From Niabella sp. (lineage in GTDB: Bacteria > Bacteroidota > Bacteroidia > Chitinophagales > Chitinophagaceae): DNA of 64,000 bases. The stretch is taken from the NCBI RefSeq assembly GCF_030150205.1, contig NZ_JASLGT010000024.1:62001-126000 (forward strand), in the 5' to 3' direction. Within the stretch, counting starts at the first letter, position 1; every line of letters starts with the position of its first letter. Shown piece by piece: positions 9,232 through 18,650 of the stretch. The translations under genes were made by a program, and so were the position numbers. The notes beneath the pieces were generated by a model that was given only the letters and a program-made list of their open reading frames with translations, ran no database searches and had not been told where the DNA came from.

Positions 9232-12200
9232 TTATAAACCGATTTTTATTGAGAATGTATACGCCCGGGGAATGGGCATGGCCACACCGCCATTGTTAAA
9301 AAACTCCGGATCTGCTCCTAACAATTTTTTGTCGGAGTACAACAGTACAATATTGTTCCCTACAAAGGATAACTGCATGCTGTTAAGTCCCATTTGCTGC
9401 GTAATGCTCCTGGGCAACAGATACGCCAATGCCACTGTTTTCAAACGGATGAAATCTCCCTTGGCCACCCGTTGGTCAGAATAGTTATAGGCATTGTATG
9501 CATAGGCCGGAGACACGGATGTACCGGTGGTGAGCCGCTTATAATTTACCCGCTGCAGGGCGTCTAAAATAGACGGAATATTTGTTTTGTTTTCATCGCC
9601 GGGCATGATCCACCGGTTACCCATTTCCTGCGACATCGCTAACAGGTCGGTATACCGGTCTGAAAAAATGGGCTGGAGTCTTACTTTATTTCCATAAGAA
9701 AACGTAAACAAGGCCGATAATGAAAAGCCTTTATAATCCAGTTTATTAAAATAGCCGCCTGTAAAAGTGGGATCCACCGGTCCTTCGTATTTCAAATATT
9801 TGGTGGTATTACCTTGCAGGTAAATATAATTGTCAACGTCGCCGGATTCATTGATGTAACGGGGCGAGCCGTTTGCCGGATCCAGCCCTGCATATTTTAT
9901 GGAGAACAGGCCTCTTTGCGGATAACCCTGCAATGGCCCACCCTCAGCTCTTACCAATGACCAGATGTTGGGGCTGATCTGCTGCTCTACAATTTCGTTT
10001 TTATTAAAGGCAAAATTCAAACGGGTACTCCATCCAAAATCACCCTGCTCTTTGGCCTGGATGATTTGCGCACCAATCGTCGTTTCAAAGCCCTGGCCTT
10101 TCATTCTTCCGTTATTGGCCGTTTTTGTTTTTTCGCCGCCGATCCCTGCATTTTTTACAGTGGTGATCAGGTCAAAAACATTCCGGCGATAATAGTCTAC
10201 CGTAAGGCTCAGCCGGTCGTCAAAAAAGCCCAGGTCTGCCCCCAGGTCCAGCTCCCGCATTTTCTCCCAGGTCAGCTGATCATTGGCCAGATCGCCAATA
10301 TAGATCACCGCTTCTTTTTCATCGGTATTGGGTCGATAGGAGATCCTGTTGTAGAAAACAGCATCGGTATTGGTGGCATTACCAATATTACCCACCAGGC
10401 CATAAGTACCCCTTACCCTTGCCGAACTCAGGAACAAATGCGTGGGGAAGAATTTTTCGTTGGAAATATCCCAGGCTCCCGATAGGTTCCAGGTGGGCAG
10501 CCAGCGCGCCTGCGGAGATTGACCCATCTTATTGGAACCATCATAGCGCAGGGTTCCGTTAAGACTGAACCGGTTATCGAAGTTATACGCGGCCCGGCCC
10601 ATATATGCCAGAAAGCGGTCGTAGGTATAGTACATACCAAAATAAGGCGTACCGCTTTCCATTACTTTTTTAAAGTACAGGTAATTGGGATTCACCAGGC
10701 CACCGTTATTGTATTGATAGCCGGCCCCATCGTACGCATAGTTTTGCCGGTCTGTAGACCGAAGCTCCATGGAACCGAAGAAATTGAACGTATTGCGTGC
10801 CCATTTTTTATCGAACTCTACGTTCTGCCGGAAGTAGTAATTTTTAATTTTATCTTCAACCGTATTCAAAAATCCGCCTTCGGGCAAAACGATCACGGGC
10901 AAATTATCATTATCCGGATCATCGTAAAGCCAGCGGTTATTACCAATGACAGAGCTATTGGAATAGGCCCTGAAGGATTGCGCCATATTGGAATTATCCA
11001 GTATATACTGCTGACGGGTGGTTTGGGCATACCGGTACGCCCCGTCTATGGAGTATTGAAGTCCTGGTATGATCATGTATTTGAAACCGCCCTGCACTTT
11101 TATATCCAGCATAGAAAGTTTCAGATAGTTGTTTTTTACTTCGTTCAATATATTAAAGGGCGCCCAGTTCATCAGCATATAATCCAGGTTCCCTTTATCG
11201 TCATAAGGTGTAATTAAGCGGCTGGTATTTAATGCGTATGAGTACGGGTTGATGTCGAAATCCCTTGAGTATTTTCCATATACCGGATCAGATTCCCTGT
11301 TGATCACACCGGGCGTCCGCTGGTCCCGGATGGAAGAGGTTCCTATAAATTCAAAGCTTAGTTTTTTACTGATTTTAAAGTTGGTGCGCATATTGGCGGT
11401 AAACCGGCTTACCTTATCGGCAATGGTTTGCCCGTTATCATTCATAAAGCTGGTTGAAAAATAATTCTGCACCCGCTCCGAACCGGATGAAACACTTACC
11501 GAATGCTCCTGCAGCAACGAGTTTTTAAACAACACATCAAACCAGTCGGTATTGGCACTTGCATAACGCTGCAAAAACCGGTTTTTGTCGGCCATATCAT
11601 AACCGTTCTTCAGTGCCCAGGTACCGGAAATGGAATCATAATCATACATTTCCTTATACAGCTTATAAAAGACCCCTCCGTTTTGCGGAGCACCAAGACC
11701 GGCAGGCGTCAGGTACCCTTTGTTCTCCATTTCCACCATCACTCCCATTTGCTGCGCAGAGTTCATAATATCGAACTGGTTGTACGATGGTTTTATATAG
11801 GTGGTAAAATTACCCGTGTAGCTGATATTGGCTTTCCCCTGTGTGTTGCGTCCCTTTTTTGTGGTAACCACAATTACACCATTCATTGCCCGGGCTCCAT
11901 ACAGTGCTGTAGCTGCCGCGTCTTTCAATATATTAAAGGACTCCACATCATCCGGGTTTAATCCTGCCACAGCAGAGCCAATAAGCGTATTGGCATCACC
12001 GGTAGAAAGCGCCTCGTTCGAAATGTTTACCACATCTTCCAGGATGATGCCATCCACTACCCACAACGGTTTATTATCACCCGTAAGAGAGGTTGCGCCA
12101 CGCACCCTTATTTTTGGGGCCGCACCAAATGTACCCGACACGTTCTGAACCGAAACACCGGCAGCCTGCCCTTCCAGCATTCTCGAGATATCGGGCACAC

Positions 12201-12963
12201 CGTTACGCTCCACATCTTTTGAGTTTAATTTGGTAGCAGCACCGGTAAACAGTTTCCGGTCTACCTTTTGGTAGCCCGTTTGAATTAATACTTCGTCCAT
12301 GTCCTTCACCTGTTTTTCAAGTGTGATGGTAAATGAAGCCGATGTTACTTTGTGTTCTATAGACTTAAACCCGGAAGCGGATATTTCTAAAACAGCGCCG
12401 ATGGCTATATTACTTAAGTGAAAGACACCCTCATCGTTTGCGGTTGTACCAACCCGGGAACCTTTAACAGTAATACTCGCGTTGGGAATGGCAGTGCCAT
12501 CCTCACTTTTTACCACACCCTGGATATCGATATTGTTTACTACCGGATTTTTGATCTCCGCAGCAACAGGGATACCGATAACAGCCGCGGGCACTGTTTT
12601 CTGTGGCCTGGCGGTTACAAACACCGTGTTATTTTCAATTACATACTGTACCGGCTGGTTATAAAAAGCCTTGTTCAGCACTTCGGTTAACGGCATATTC
12701 CGTACGTCTAATGTAACAGGCCCGGCCCGGTCGATCACCTGCTTTTTATAAAGCACGGTGTACCCCGTTTGTTGTTCAATAGCCGTAAATAACTTCCTCA
12801 GGTTTTGTTCCTGCCCGCTGAAGGTTACCGTTTGGGAATAGCCACTGGCGCCTACTTCCATACATGCAATAAAAAGAAGAAAGACCGTCAATTTCATTAT
12901 CAGAATCGTTTTGAAAAGAAGGGGTCGCCGGATGCGACTCCGTGGAGAAAAATTAAAACTCAT
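9232..12963 (-). CDS. SusC/RagA family TonB-linked outer membrane transporter with STN domain
   Basis: A 1,243-residue protein. Order: long signal region (hydrophobic core after residue 23), STN secretin/TonB N-terminal domain (residues ~50-115, FTAIEQQTGYTVLYKKQVID), carboxypeptidase-like domain (~148-220, IQGVVKSEDGTAIPNAS), plug (DEVLIQTGYQ, then GAAPKIRVRGATSL and WVVDGIILED) and a ~900-residue barrel. The STN domain is the part that signals to FecR-type anti-sigma factors, which fits the fecR and sigma genes upstream. With SusD it imports an unknown substrate across the outer membrane. Confidence 0.97.
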   Translation of the reverse strand: MSFNFSPRSRIRRPLLFKTILIMKLTVFLLFIACMEVGASGYSQTVTFSGQEQNLRKLFTAIEQQTGYTVLYKKQVIDRAGPVTLDVRNMPLTEVLNKAFYNQPVQYVIENNTVFVTARPQKTVPAAVIGIPVAAEIKNPVVNNIDIQGVVKSEDGTAIPNASITVKGSRVGTTANDEGVFHLSNIAIGAVLEISASGFKSIEHKVTSASFTITLEKQVKDMDEVLIQTGYQKVDRKLFTGAATKLNSKDVERNGVPDISRMLEGQAAGVSVQNVSGTFGAAPKIRVRGATSLTGDNKPLWVVDGIILEDVVNISNEALSTGDANTLIGSAVAGLNPDDVESFNILKDAAATALYGARAMNGVIVVTTKKGRNTQGKANISYTGNFTTYIKPSYNQFDIMNSAQQMGVMVEMENKGYLTPAGLGAPQNGGVFYKLYKEMYDYDSISGTWALKNGYDMADKNRFLQRYASANTDWFDVLFKNSLLQEHSVSVSSGSERVQNYFSTSFMNDNGQTIADKVSRFTANMRTNFKISKKLSFEFIGTSSIRDQRTPGVINRESDPVYGKYSRDFDINPYSYALNTSRLITPYDDKGNLDYMLMNWAPFNILNEVKNNYLKLSMLDIKVQGGFKYMIIPGLQYSIDGAYRYAQTTRQQYILDNSNMAQSFRAYSNSSVIGNNRWLYDDPDNDNLPVIVLPEGGFLNTVEDKIKNYYFRQNVEFDKKWARNTFNFFGSMELRSTDRQNYAYDGAGYQYNNGGLVNPNYLYFKKVMESGTPYFGMYYTYDRFLAYMGRAAYNFDNRFSLNGTLRYDGSNKMGQSPQARWLPTWNLSGAWDISNEKFFPTHLFLSSARVRGTYGLVGNIGNATNTDAVFYNRISYRPNTDEKEAVIYIGDLANDQLTWEKMRELDLGADLGFFDDRLSLTVDYYRRNVFDLITTVKNAGIGGEKTKTANNGRMKGQGFETTIGAQIIQAKEQGDFGWSTRLNFAFNKNEIVEQQISPNIWSLVRAEGGPLQGYPQRGLFSIKYAGLDPANGSPRYINESGDVDNYIYLQGNTTKYLKYEGPVDPTFTGGYFNKLDYKGFSLSALFTFSYGNKVRLQPIFSDRYTDLLAMSQEMGNRWIMPGDENKTNIPSILDALQRVNYKRLTTGTSVSPAYAYNAYNYSDQRVAKGDFIRLKTVALAYLLPRSITQQMGLNSMQLSFVGNNIVLLYSDKKLLGADPEFFNNGGVAMPIPRAYTFSIKIGL

Positions 12964-13033
12964 ACATTTGTATCGTTATGGTTATACAATAAGAAACATG
13001 ATACGCCTATCATTTCTGTTGGTAATCATCGCC

Positions 13034-13059
13034 GCTGTCCCTGGTGGTGCGGGGACAGC
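13034..13059. other. Stable hairpin between fecR and susC
   Basis: GCTGTCCC (13034-13041) pairs with GGGACAGC (13052-13059) around a 10-nt loop. It lies in the 156-bp gap between fecR and susC, which are transcribed on the minus strand, where no T-tract follows. It may be a processing or stabilising stem that raises susC output; that is inference. Confidence 0.45.
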
Positions 13060-13119
13060 ATTTTATTTTATGGTTCTTTTACAGAAGAATGTTATGTCAT
13101 GGTGGTTTTTTAGTTTAGA

Positions 13120-14280
13120 TTAATAGATAATTAGGGTTTTATTTTCCATCCGGAACCGGATCCCGGAGTCTTTAAAAAATTCAAGCACCCGCGATAAATT
13201 CACTGCCCGGTTCAGCTTTCCCTCAAACTCTACCCGTGGCACTTTTCCTTCATATATTACATCGATATCATACCAGCGCGACAGTTGCTGCATGATTTCG
13301 GAAAACGGGATATCGGAAAAATTGAAATAACCCATTTTCCAGGCCATTACCTGATCTATATCGGCGTCCTGCACCTGTATGGTGCCATTTGCAACGATTG
13401 ATTGCTGACCAGGCATCAGTATTTTTTCGACCGGATACTGATCCGATTGCACCCGAACTTTTCCTTCAAGGAGGGTGGTTTTTACATCCGCATAACTGTT
13501 CACATTAAAACGGGTACCAAGCACGGTGATCTTCTGGTGGTTACAGGATACCGTAAACGGAGCTCCCGAAGCTTGTTTGGTCACCTCAAAATACACTTCC
13601 CCGCTGATGCTTACTTCCCGTAGCGGACCGGTAAACGCAGTGGGATAGGAAATAGAGGAGGCACTGTTGAGCCATACTTTTGATCCATCCGGCAATACCA
13701 GTTCAAACTGTTTTCCGCGTGGTGTAGATACGGTGTGGTGTACGGGTTGTCCGGCCGTTTTGGTTTCATATTGTAACCGGCCATTCTTCAATACTGCCTC
13801 AGCACCGCTGCCATCCTCAATAACATTATTTCCCAGGCTGTCCAGCGCCACCTGGCGTCCGTCAGACAAGGTAAGCAGCGCTCCGGTACTGCCCGGTTTT
13901 ACATCCTGGAGCACCACCTGGCCGGTTCCAGGATTTACAGCCTTCTGACTACGGTTATACCAAAAAATGGCGCTAAACAGAACAAGCACACAGGCCGCGG
14001 CAATGGCCGTCCATTTCATCCAAACCGTTCTGCGATGCGGCACAACAGCCGGCCCGCCCGAACGCGCCAGGATATGCTCCAGTATTTTTTCTGCTTTTTC
14101 CGGTGGAAGATCTGAGGTCCTGCCCGTTTTGTGCCAGGCAGCATGCACCAGCTTACGCAAAACCGGTTGCAGCTCCTCCCGCATGGCATACGAAAAAAGC
14201 TCCTGCCGTTCGGCTTCTGATATGGGCTCCTCAAGCTGTTTGTTAAACAGCTCCGTCAATCTTCCCGCTGCAGATGTCAT
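13120..14280 (-). CDS. FecR family anti-sigma factor
   Basis: A 386-residue protein. The cytoplasmic N-terminal helical part (1-85) binds the sigma factor, one membrane span follows (WTAIAAACVLVLFSAIFW, ~89-106), then the periplasmic FecR domain (VSTPRGKQFELVLPDGSKVW through YFEVTKQ and GTRFNVNSY), ending in a DUF4974-type domain (FSDIPFSEIMQQLSRWYDID). In this family a signal from the STN domain of SusC passes through FecR to release the sigma factor. The gene lies 70 nt after the sigma gene and 156 nt before susC. Confidence 0.95.
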   Translation of the reverse strand: MTSAAGRLTELFNKQLEEPISEAERQELFSYAMREELQPVLRKLVHAAWHKTGRTSDLPPEKAEKILEHILARSGGPAVVPHRRTVWMKWTAIAAACVLVLFSAIFWYNRSQKAVNPGTGQVVLQDVKPGSTGALLTLSDGRQVALDSLGNNVIEDGSGAEAVLKNGRLQYETKTAGQPVHHTVSTPRGKQFELVLPDGSKVWLNSASSISYPTAFTGPLREVSISGEVYFEVTKQASGAPFTVSCNHQKITVLGTRFNVNSYADVKTTLLEGKVRVQSDQYPVEKILMPGQQSIVANGTIQVQDADIDQVMAWKMGYFNFSDIPFSEIMQQLSRWYDIDVIYEGKVPRVEFEGKLNRAVNLSRVLEFFKDSGIRFRMENKTLIIY

Positions 14281-14350
14281 TTTTTAATTGGTTGATCTAT
14301 ACTATGACGCAGGAACGGAACGAAGGGAGTAGTAATTTCTTAACTTTTTT

Positions 14351-14908
14351 TTAATATTTTATTAAGAATAGGATCAGGAGGGTGTACCGGTTGGCAATTT
14401 CTTTGCGTAATGTGCGCAGTGCCACCGACATATGTTTCTTAACAGTCAATACAGTGATGCCCATTTTACGGGCAATTTCTTCATGTTTGAGTCCCACTTC
14501 ACGACTCAGCAAAAAAACAGAACGCTGCTGGGGGCTCAATTGCCCCACCAGGTCGAGGATCTGTTCCCGCACTTCTTTAAAAACCAGCTCATGCTCCGGA
14601 TGCTGGGGACTGAACGTGGTATCTTTTAGCTCTGCAAGGATCAGCGATTCTTTCGCCAGACTCCGGAAACGGCTATAAGCCTGGTTTTGGGCCATCCGGT
14701 GCAGATAGGCATTAAAATTTTCGACATGTGCCAATTTTGTACGGTCCTTCCAGAGCTTTAAAAACACCTCCTGCACGGCGTCCTCGGCAATATCTGCAGA
14801 ACCGGTAACCCGCAACAAATAAGTATAGATCCGGGGCCTGTATGCATCAAATAACTGCCGGAAAGCAGTTTCACTGCCTTCGGCCATTAACTGAAGCCAT
14901 TCTTGCAT
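14351..14908 (-). CDS. ECF sigma factor of a FecR-linked SusCD locus
   Basis: About 185 residues from the ATG at 14908. Region 2 (FRQLFDAYRPRIYTYLLRVT, DAVQEVFLKLWKDR) and region 4 (LSPQQRSVFLLSREVGLKHEEIA, then a helix-turn-helix) are clear. The frame stays open 23 codons upstream to 14977, but sigma factors of this group begin close to the QEWLQLMAEGSETAF segment, so the shorter start is preferred. It probably drives the susC operon and perhaps itself, under control of FecR. Confidence 0.93.
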   Translation of the reverse strand: MQEWLQLMAEGSETAFRQLFDAYRPRIYTYLLRVTGSADIAEDAVQEVFLKLWKDRTKLAHVENFNAYLHRMAQNQAYSRFRSLAKESLILAELKDTTFSPQHPEHELVFKEVREQILDLVGQLSPQQRSVFLLSREVGLKHEEIARKMGITVLTVKKHMSVALRTLRKEIANRYTLLILFLIKY

Positions 14909-15243
14909 AGGAACCGTACTCACACCTAAAAATTTACAGACAAAACATGACGCTTTGGTTATCACTATTTTAAACAAGACCTGCTGCTGGCATATCTCAT
15001 GTAGAAAAATAATGACCGTTTTTTATTATCTTTTTAAAGAGTTAAGATAACTGTTTTTTATAAAAACCGAACCTCTTTTTATACCAGGCAGCCGGATTTT
15101 ACCCGGTTTGTCCCGGAATTTATCAGCGCCAGCATTCCCGGAAGCCGTACCCCCGGCGGCCGGATGGTGCAGATGCCAACGGCATCCCCGGTAGCTCCTG
15201 CAAACATTTTGCATTGTATCTTTGTATTATAATAAACGTCGCT
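14909..15243. other. Divergent intergenic region, no gene seen
   Basis: 335 bp between the sigma factor and msrB starts. It holds the msrB promoter box at 15217-15224 and an AT-rich stretch at 15010-15065. Open frames across it (for example 15026-15214, minus) have no signal, family match or promoter. Confidence 0.5.
15217..15224 (+). promoter_or_regulatory. Promoter -7 box for msrB
   Basis: TATCTTTG matches TAnnTTTG, 19 nt before the ATG at 15244. It rules against a start at 15214, which would lie upstream of the box. Confidence 0.5.
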
Positions 15244-15807
15244 ATGAAATATTTGCCCGTATTATTGGTTACCATCAGCGTGTTATTTCAGCATTGCGGC
15301 TATTCCCAATCCAAGCCCGGTCCTAAACCGGATTCAATAAATATGAAAAAGGAAAACAACCCTGTATATTCCCGTTCCGACAGTTCAAAAGTGAATCTGA
15401 CTGAAGACGAATGGAAAAAAATCCTGCCTGCAGAGGTCTATTATATTGCCCGGCAGAAAGGAACGGAACGCCCATGGACCAGCAAGTATGAAACTTCAAA
15501 GGAAATTGGCACTTATTATTGTGCGGCCTGCGGCAATCCCTTATTTAAAAGCGATACCAAGTTTGAAAGCGGATGCGGCTGGCCCAGCTTTTATGAGCCC
15601 ATCAGCAAAACCAGTGTTATTTACCTGGAAGACCGTTCCCATGGCATGGTTCGAACCGAGGTAGAATGCGGTCGCTGTAAAGCCCACCTGGGGCATGTGT
15701 TTGATGATGGCCCGCCACCTACCCGGTTGCGCTATTGCATTAACGGCGTGGTCCTTGACTTTGAAAAAGCCAAAAAAGCGGAAGAAGATTATAAAAAAAG
15801 CCAGTAG
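15244..15807 (+). CDS. msrB: Peptide-methionine (R)-S-oxide reductase, exported
   Basis: About 187 residues. It reduces methionine-R-sulfoxide in proteins. The MsrB domain starts near residue 50 (LTEDEWKKILPAEVYYIARQ). Zinc ligands are the two CxxC pairs (YYCAACGNPLF and ECGRCKAHLGH), and the catalytic cysteine is in RLRYCINGV. The ATG at 15244 gives a hydrophobic signal (YLPVLLVTISVLFQHCGYSQ), so the enzyme is probably periplasmic; the cysteine there does not fit a lipobox well. Stand-alone gene before the efflux operon. Confidence 0.95.
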   Translation: MKYLPVLLVTISVLFQHCGYSQSKPGPKPDSINMKKENNPVYSRSDSSKVNLTEDEWKKILPAEVYYIARQKGTERPWTSKYETSKEIGTYYCAACGNPLFKSDTKFESGCGWPSFYEPISKTSVIYLEDRSHGMVRTEVECGRCKAHLGHVFDDGPPPTRLRYCINGVVLDFEKAKKAEEDYKKSQ

Positions 15808-15928
15808 CCGCTTTTCTGTGCCCGGTCATTTTGCAGACACTTAACAGTTTGTTTTCATATTTTATCGTTTTAGATGCAGGAAAATTAAGATACCAGCGTC
15901 AATTATATAGAAGAACAAATTGTTATTG

Positions 15929-15950
15929 TCCTGCTTTATAAAAAGCAGGA
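15929..15950 (+). promoter_or_regulatory. 5'-leader hairpin before the TolC-MacAB operon
   Basis: TCCTGCTTT (15929-15937) pairs perfectly with AAAGCAGGA (15942-15950) around a 4-nt loop, 19 nt before the ATG at 15970. Without a T-tract at its foot, a role in mRNA stability or translation is as likely as termination. Confidence 0.4.
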
Positions 15951-15969
15951 AACAAAAAACCAGCTTTAT

Positions 15970-17313
15970 ATGGCCCGGGAAAAAATAGCAGCGCTGTTCA
16001 TTTGTTTTCTATGCCTGTCTGTTAAAGGAAGCGCTCAAACAGACTCCAGCCTCGCCAACCTGCCTCAAACATGGACCCTGGAACAATGCGTTTCTTATGC
16101 CAAACAGCACAATATCCAGGTAAATGCCCTTCGTCTTACCCAAAAAACAGACGCACAGAACCTGTTATTGGCAAAAGCCGCAAAGTATCCTTCCTTATCG
16201 GGAAATGTTGCGCAGTCATTTACCAATAGCAAGAACGCCGATCCGGTAGTGGGAGGGTTTCAAACCCAATCCAGTTTTGCCAGTAACTACGCCCTCAACT
16301 CCGGTATCACTATTTATAACGGAGGCTACCTGAATAATGATATCCGGCAAAAAAACCTGGTGGTTGAAGCGGCGCAACTGAATACGGAGGCCATGGAAAA
16401 CAGCATTACCCTGCAGCTCACCCAGTTATACCTTCAGATCCTGATGGCCAAAGAAAACATCATCTATTTAAAGGACCTGTTACAAACCTCGGAAGCCCAG
16501 TTGCAGCAGGGACAATTAAAGTACAACGCCGGCAGCATCGCCCGCAAAGATTTTGTGGGCCTGGAAGCCCAGGTGGCAACCGACCAGTATAATCTTACCA
16601 CTGCACAAAATACGGTACGCCAGAATACGCTGGCCTTAAAACAATTGTTACAGCTACCCTCCGGCTATACGTTACAAATCATTCAGCCCGATACCGTAGC
16701 CATTACTTCATCGGCTGTTGATGACCTGGGTACCGTACAGCAACTGGCGCAGAACACCCGGCCGGAAGTTAAAAGCAGCCGTTTAGGTGTGGATATTGCC
16801 CGGTATGACCTGCTGAAAGCCCGTGCGGGTTTAAGGCCAACACTTACCGGCTCCGGAACATTGTCCACAGGTTACTCCGATAACCAAACAACCGCCTATA
16901 TTAAACAACTGGACAATAACTTTTACCAGCGGGTAGGCATTACTCTTTCCATACCCATCTTTAATAACCGCATTACCAGGACCAATATTGAAAATGCAAA
17001 AATTGAAACCGAACAGGCCCGGCTTACACTAATGAATACAGAATTAACCCTGTCGCAGGAAGTGGAACAGGCCTATGTGAGTGTATTGAATGCGCAGGCC
17101 CAGTATGATGCCGCTGTAACACAATTACAGACCACCAGGGAAACCTACCATATTTCGGGGGAGCAACTTCGTTTGGGTGCCATTACATCTGTAGACTACC
17201 TGCTTCAAAAGAACCTGTACCTGCAGGCGTTGCAGCAATATATGCAGGCGAAGTACAATGCCATTATCAGTGTAAAAGTTTATGATTTTTATAAAGGCAG
17301 GCCTGTGAATTAA
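15970..17313 (+). CDS. TolC family outer membrane efflux protein
   Basis: A 447-residue protein with a signal peptide (cleavage near GSAQ, residue ~23) and two OEP repeats. Each has long coiled helices: NSITLQLTQLYLQILMAKEN in the first half, TELTLSQEVEQAYVSVLNAQ in the second. WTLEQCVSYAKQHNIQ at residues ~35-50 is the standard TolC opening. It forms the outer-membrane tunnel for the MacA-MacB proteins encoded 23 nt downstream. Confidence 0.95.
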   Translation: MAREKIAALFICFLCLSVKGSAQTDSSLANLPQTWTLEQCVSYAKQHNIQVNALRLTQKTDAQNLLLAKAAKYPSLSGNVAQSFTNSKNADPVVGGFQTQSSFASNYALNSGITIYNGGYLNNDIRQKNLVVEAAQLNTEAMENSITLQLTQLYLQILMAKENIIYLKDLLQTSEAQLQQGQLKYNAGSIARKDFVGLEAQVATDQYNLTTAQNTVRQNTLALKQLLQLPSGYTLQIIQPDTVAITSSAVDDLGTVQQLAQNTRPEVKSSRLGVDIARYDLLKARAGLRPTLTGSGTLSTGYSDNQTTAYIKQLDNNFYQRVGITLSIPIFNNRITRTNIENAKIETEQARLTLMNTELTLSQEVEQAYVSVLNAQAQYDAAVTQLQTTRETYHISGEQLRLGAITSVDYLLQKNLYLQALQQYMQAKYNAIISVKVYDFYKGRPVN

Positions 17314-17336
17314 GATACCATTTAAAAGAATAAGGA

Positions 17337-18626
17337 ATGAAAAGGAAGCGCATTATAATTCTGCTGACAGTACTGGTCCTTATCGCTGCGGCCGCCTGGT
17401 ACTGGGGGGTTAAAAAGAAAGAACAACCTTTGGAGCTTACCACAGAGCATCCCCATTACGGCTATATTGCCACCAGTGTAATGGCCACCGGTACCATTCA
17501 GCCCGTAGATACGGTTACCGTGGGAGCACAGGTTTCCGGTACCATAAAAAAAATATATACCGATTTTAATTCCCGGGTAAAAAAAGGACAGTTACTGGCC
17601 CAGATTGATCCGTCTTTATTAACGGCCCAGGTACAGCAGGTAACAGCCACCTTACAGCAGGCGCGCAGCAATCTTGCATACCAGGCGTCTAATTTTAACC
17701 GCCAGTCGCAACTATACAAAGCCGGCGCCATCAGCAAGGCTGATTTGGAAACAGCGGAAAATACTTATAAGGCGGCGCAGGACCAGGTAGCCGGCACAAA
17801 AGCGCAGGTTTCCGCCGCTCAAAGAAACCTTTCATTTACCCATATTTATTCGCCTATTGATGGTACGGTTCTTTCCCGGAGTGTAAGCGAAGGCCAAACC
17901 GTAGCTTCCAGCTTTAATACCCCTACCTTGTTCAGCATCGCAAAGGATCTTTCAAAAATGCAGGTGCGGGCAGCGGTTGATGAGGCCGATATCGGTAATG
18001 TGCGTGTGGGAGAACGGGCTTCCTTTACCGTAGATGCATTTCCCAATGATGTGTTTAATGGTACGGTGCAGGAAATACGGCTGCAACCTACGGTTTCCGC
18101 AAACGTGGTTACCTATGTAACGATCATTGATGCGCCCAATAATGACCTGAAACTGAAACCGGGTATGACGGCCAATATTAATGTATATACCCAGGAAGTA
18201 AACAATGCATTATTGATTCCGGCGGCAGCATTAAAATATCGCCCCGATGCCTCCACCGAAAAAAAATTTAAAGTACAGCAAACAGGGATGGGAAATACGC
18301 AGGGCAAAAAACCAGGTATGGGCGCCGGTAAAAAAACAGGTACAGCCATACCAGTGGCTGATTCCATATCCGGAATCACCCACGCGGCGGTTTGGTTACG
18401 AAAAGGAGACTCCCTGGTCCGTCGCCATATTGAAACCGGTTTAACTGACGACATCAATGTGCAGGTGCTAAAAGGGTTGAGTGAAACGGACGAAGTGGTC
18501 ACCGGCCAGCAAAGCGCTCCGGATACCAAAGGCAGTGGCGGTGCCGCCTCCGCAGACAGAAGTCCGTTTATGCCGCAACGGGGTGGTGGCAACCGCGGTG
18601 GCGGTGGCGGCAGTAAGCCCCGTTAA
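17337..18626 (+). CDS. macA: MacA-like periplasmic adaptor (RND/HlyD type)
   Basis: A 429-residue protein with one N-terminal membrane span (IIILLTVLVLIAAAAWYW). A lipoyl-like half-motif (VTVGAQVSGTIKKIYTDFNS), a helical hairpin (~90-165) and the second lipoyl half (YSPIDGTVLSRSVSEGQTV) follow. Beta-barrel and membrane-proximal domains come next, and the tail is very Gly/Arg-rich (RGGGNRGGGGGSKPR). It links MacB to TolC. The glycine tail is unusual but looks genuine, as the frame runs cleanly to the stop. Confidence 0.93.
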   Translation: MKRKRIIILLTVLVLIAAAAWYWGVKKKEQPLELTTEHPHYGYIATSVMATGTIQPVDTVTVGAQVSGTIKKIYTDFNSRVKKGQLLAQIDPSLLTAQVQQVTATLQQARSNLAYQASNFNRQSQLYKAGAISKADLETAENTYKAAQDQVAGTKAQVSAAQRNLSFTHIYSPIDGTVLSRSVSEGQTVASSFNTPTLFSIAKDLSKMQVRAAVDEADIGNVRVGERASFTVDAFPNDVFNGTVQEIRLQPTVSANVVTYVTIIDAPNNDLKLKPGMTANINVYTQEVNNALLIPAAALKYRPDASTEKKFKVQQTGMGNTQGKKPGMGAGKKTGTAIPVADSISGITHAAVWLRKGDSLVRRHIETGLTDDINVQVLKGLSETDEVVTGQQSAPDTKGSGGAASADRSPFMPQRGGGNRGGGGGSKPR

Positions 18627-18650
18627 CCCTTTCAATAAAATGATGGGATC

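Noticed and set aside
10519..11217. 232-codon plus-strand frame inside susC
   Set aside because: A shadow of the SusC coding strand, Ile/Val-rich with no initiation signal. Similar long shadows occur inside the rhamnosidase and barrel genes.
15026..15214. 62-codon minus-strand frame upstream of msrB
   Set aside because: Overlaps the divergent promoter region, with no recognisable protein.
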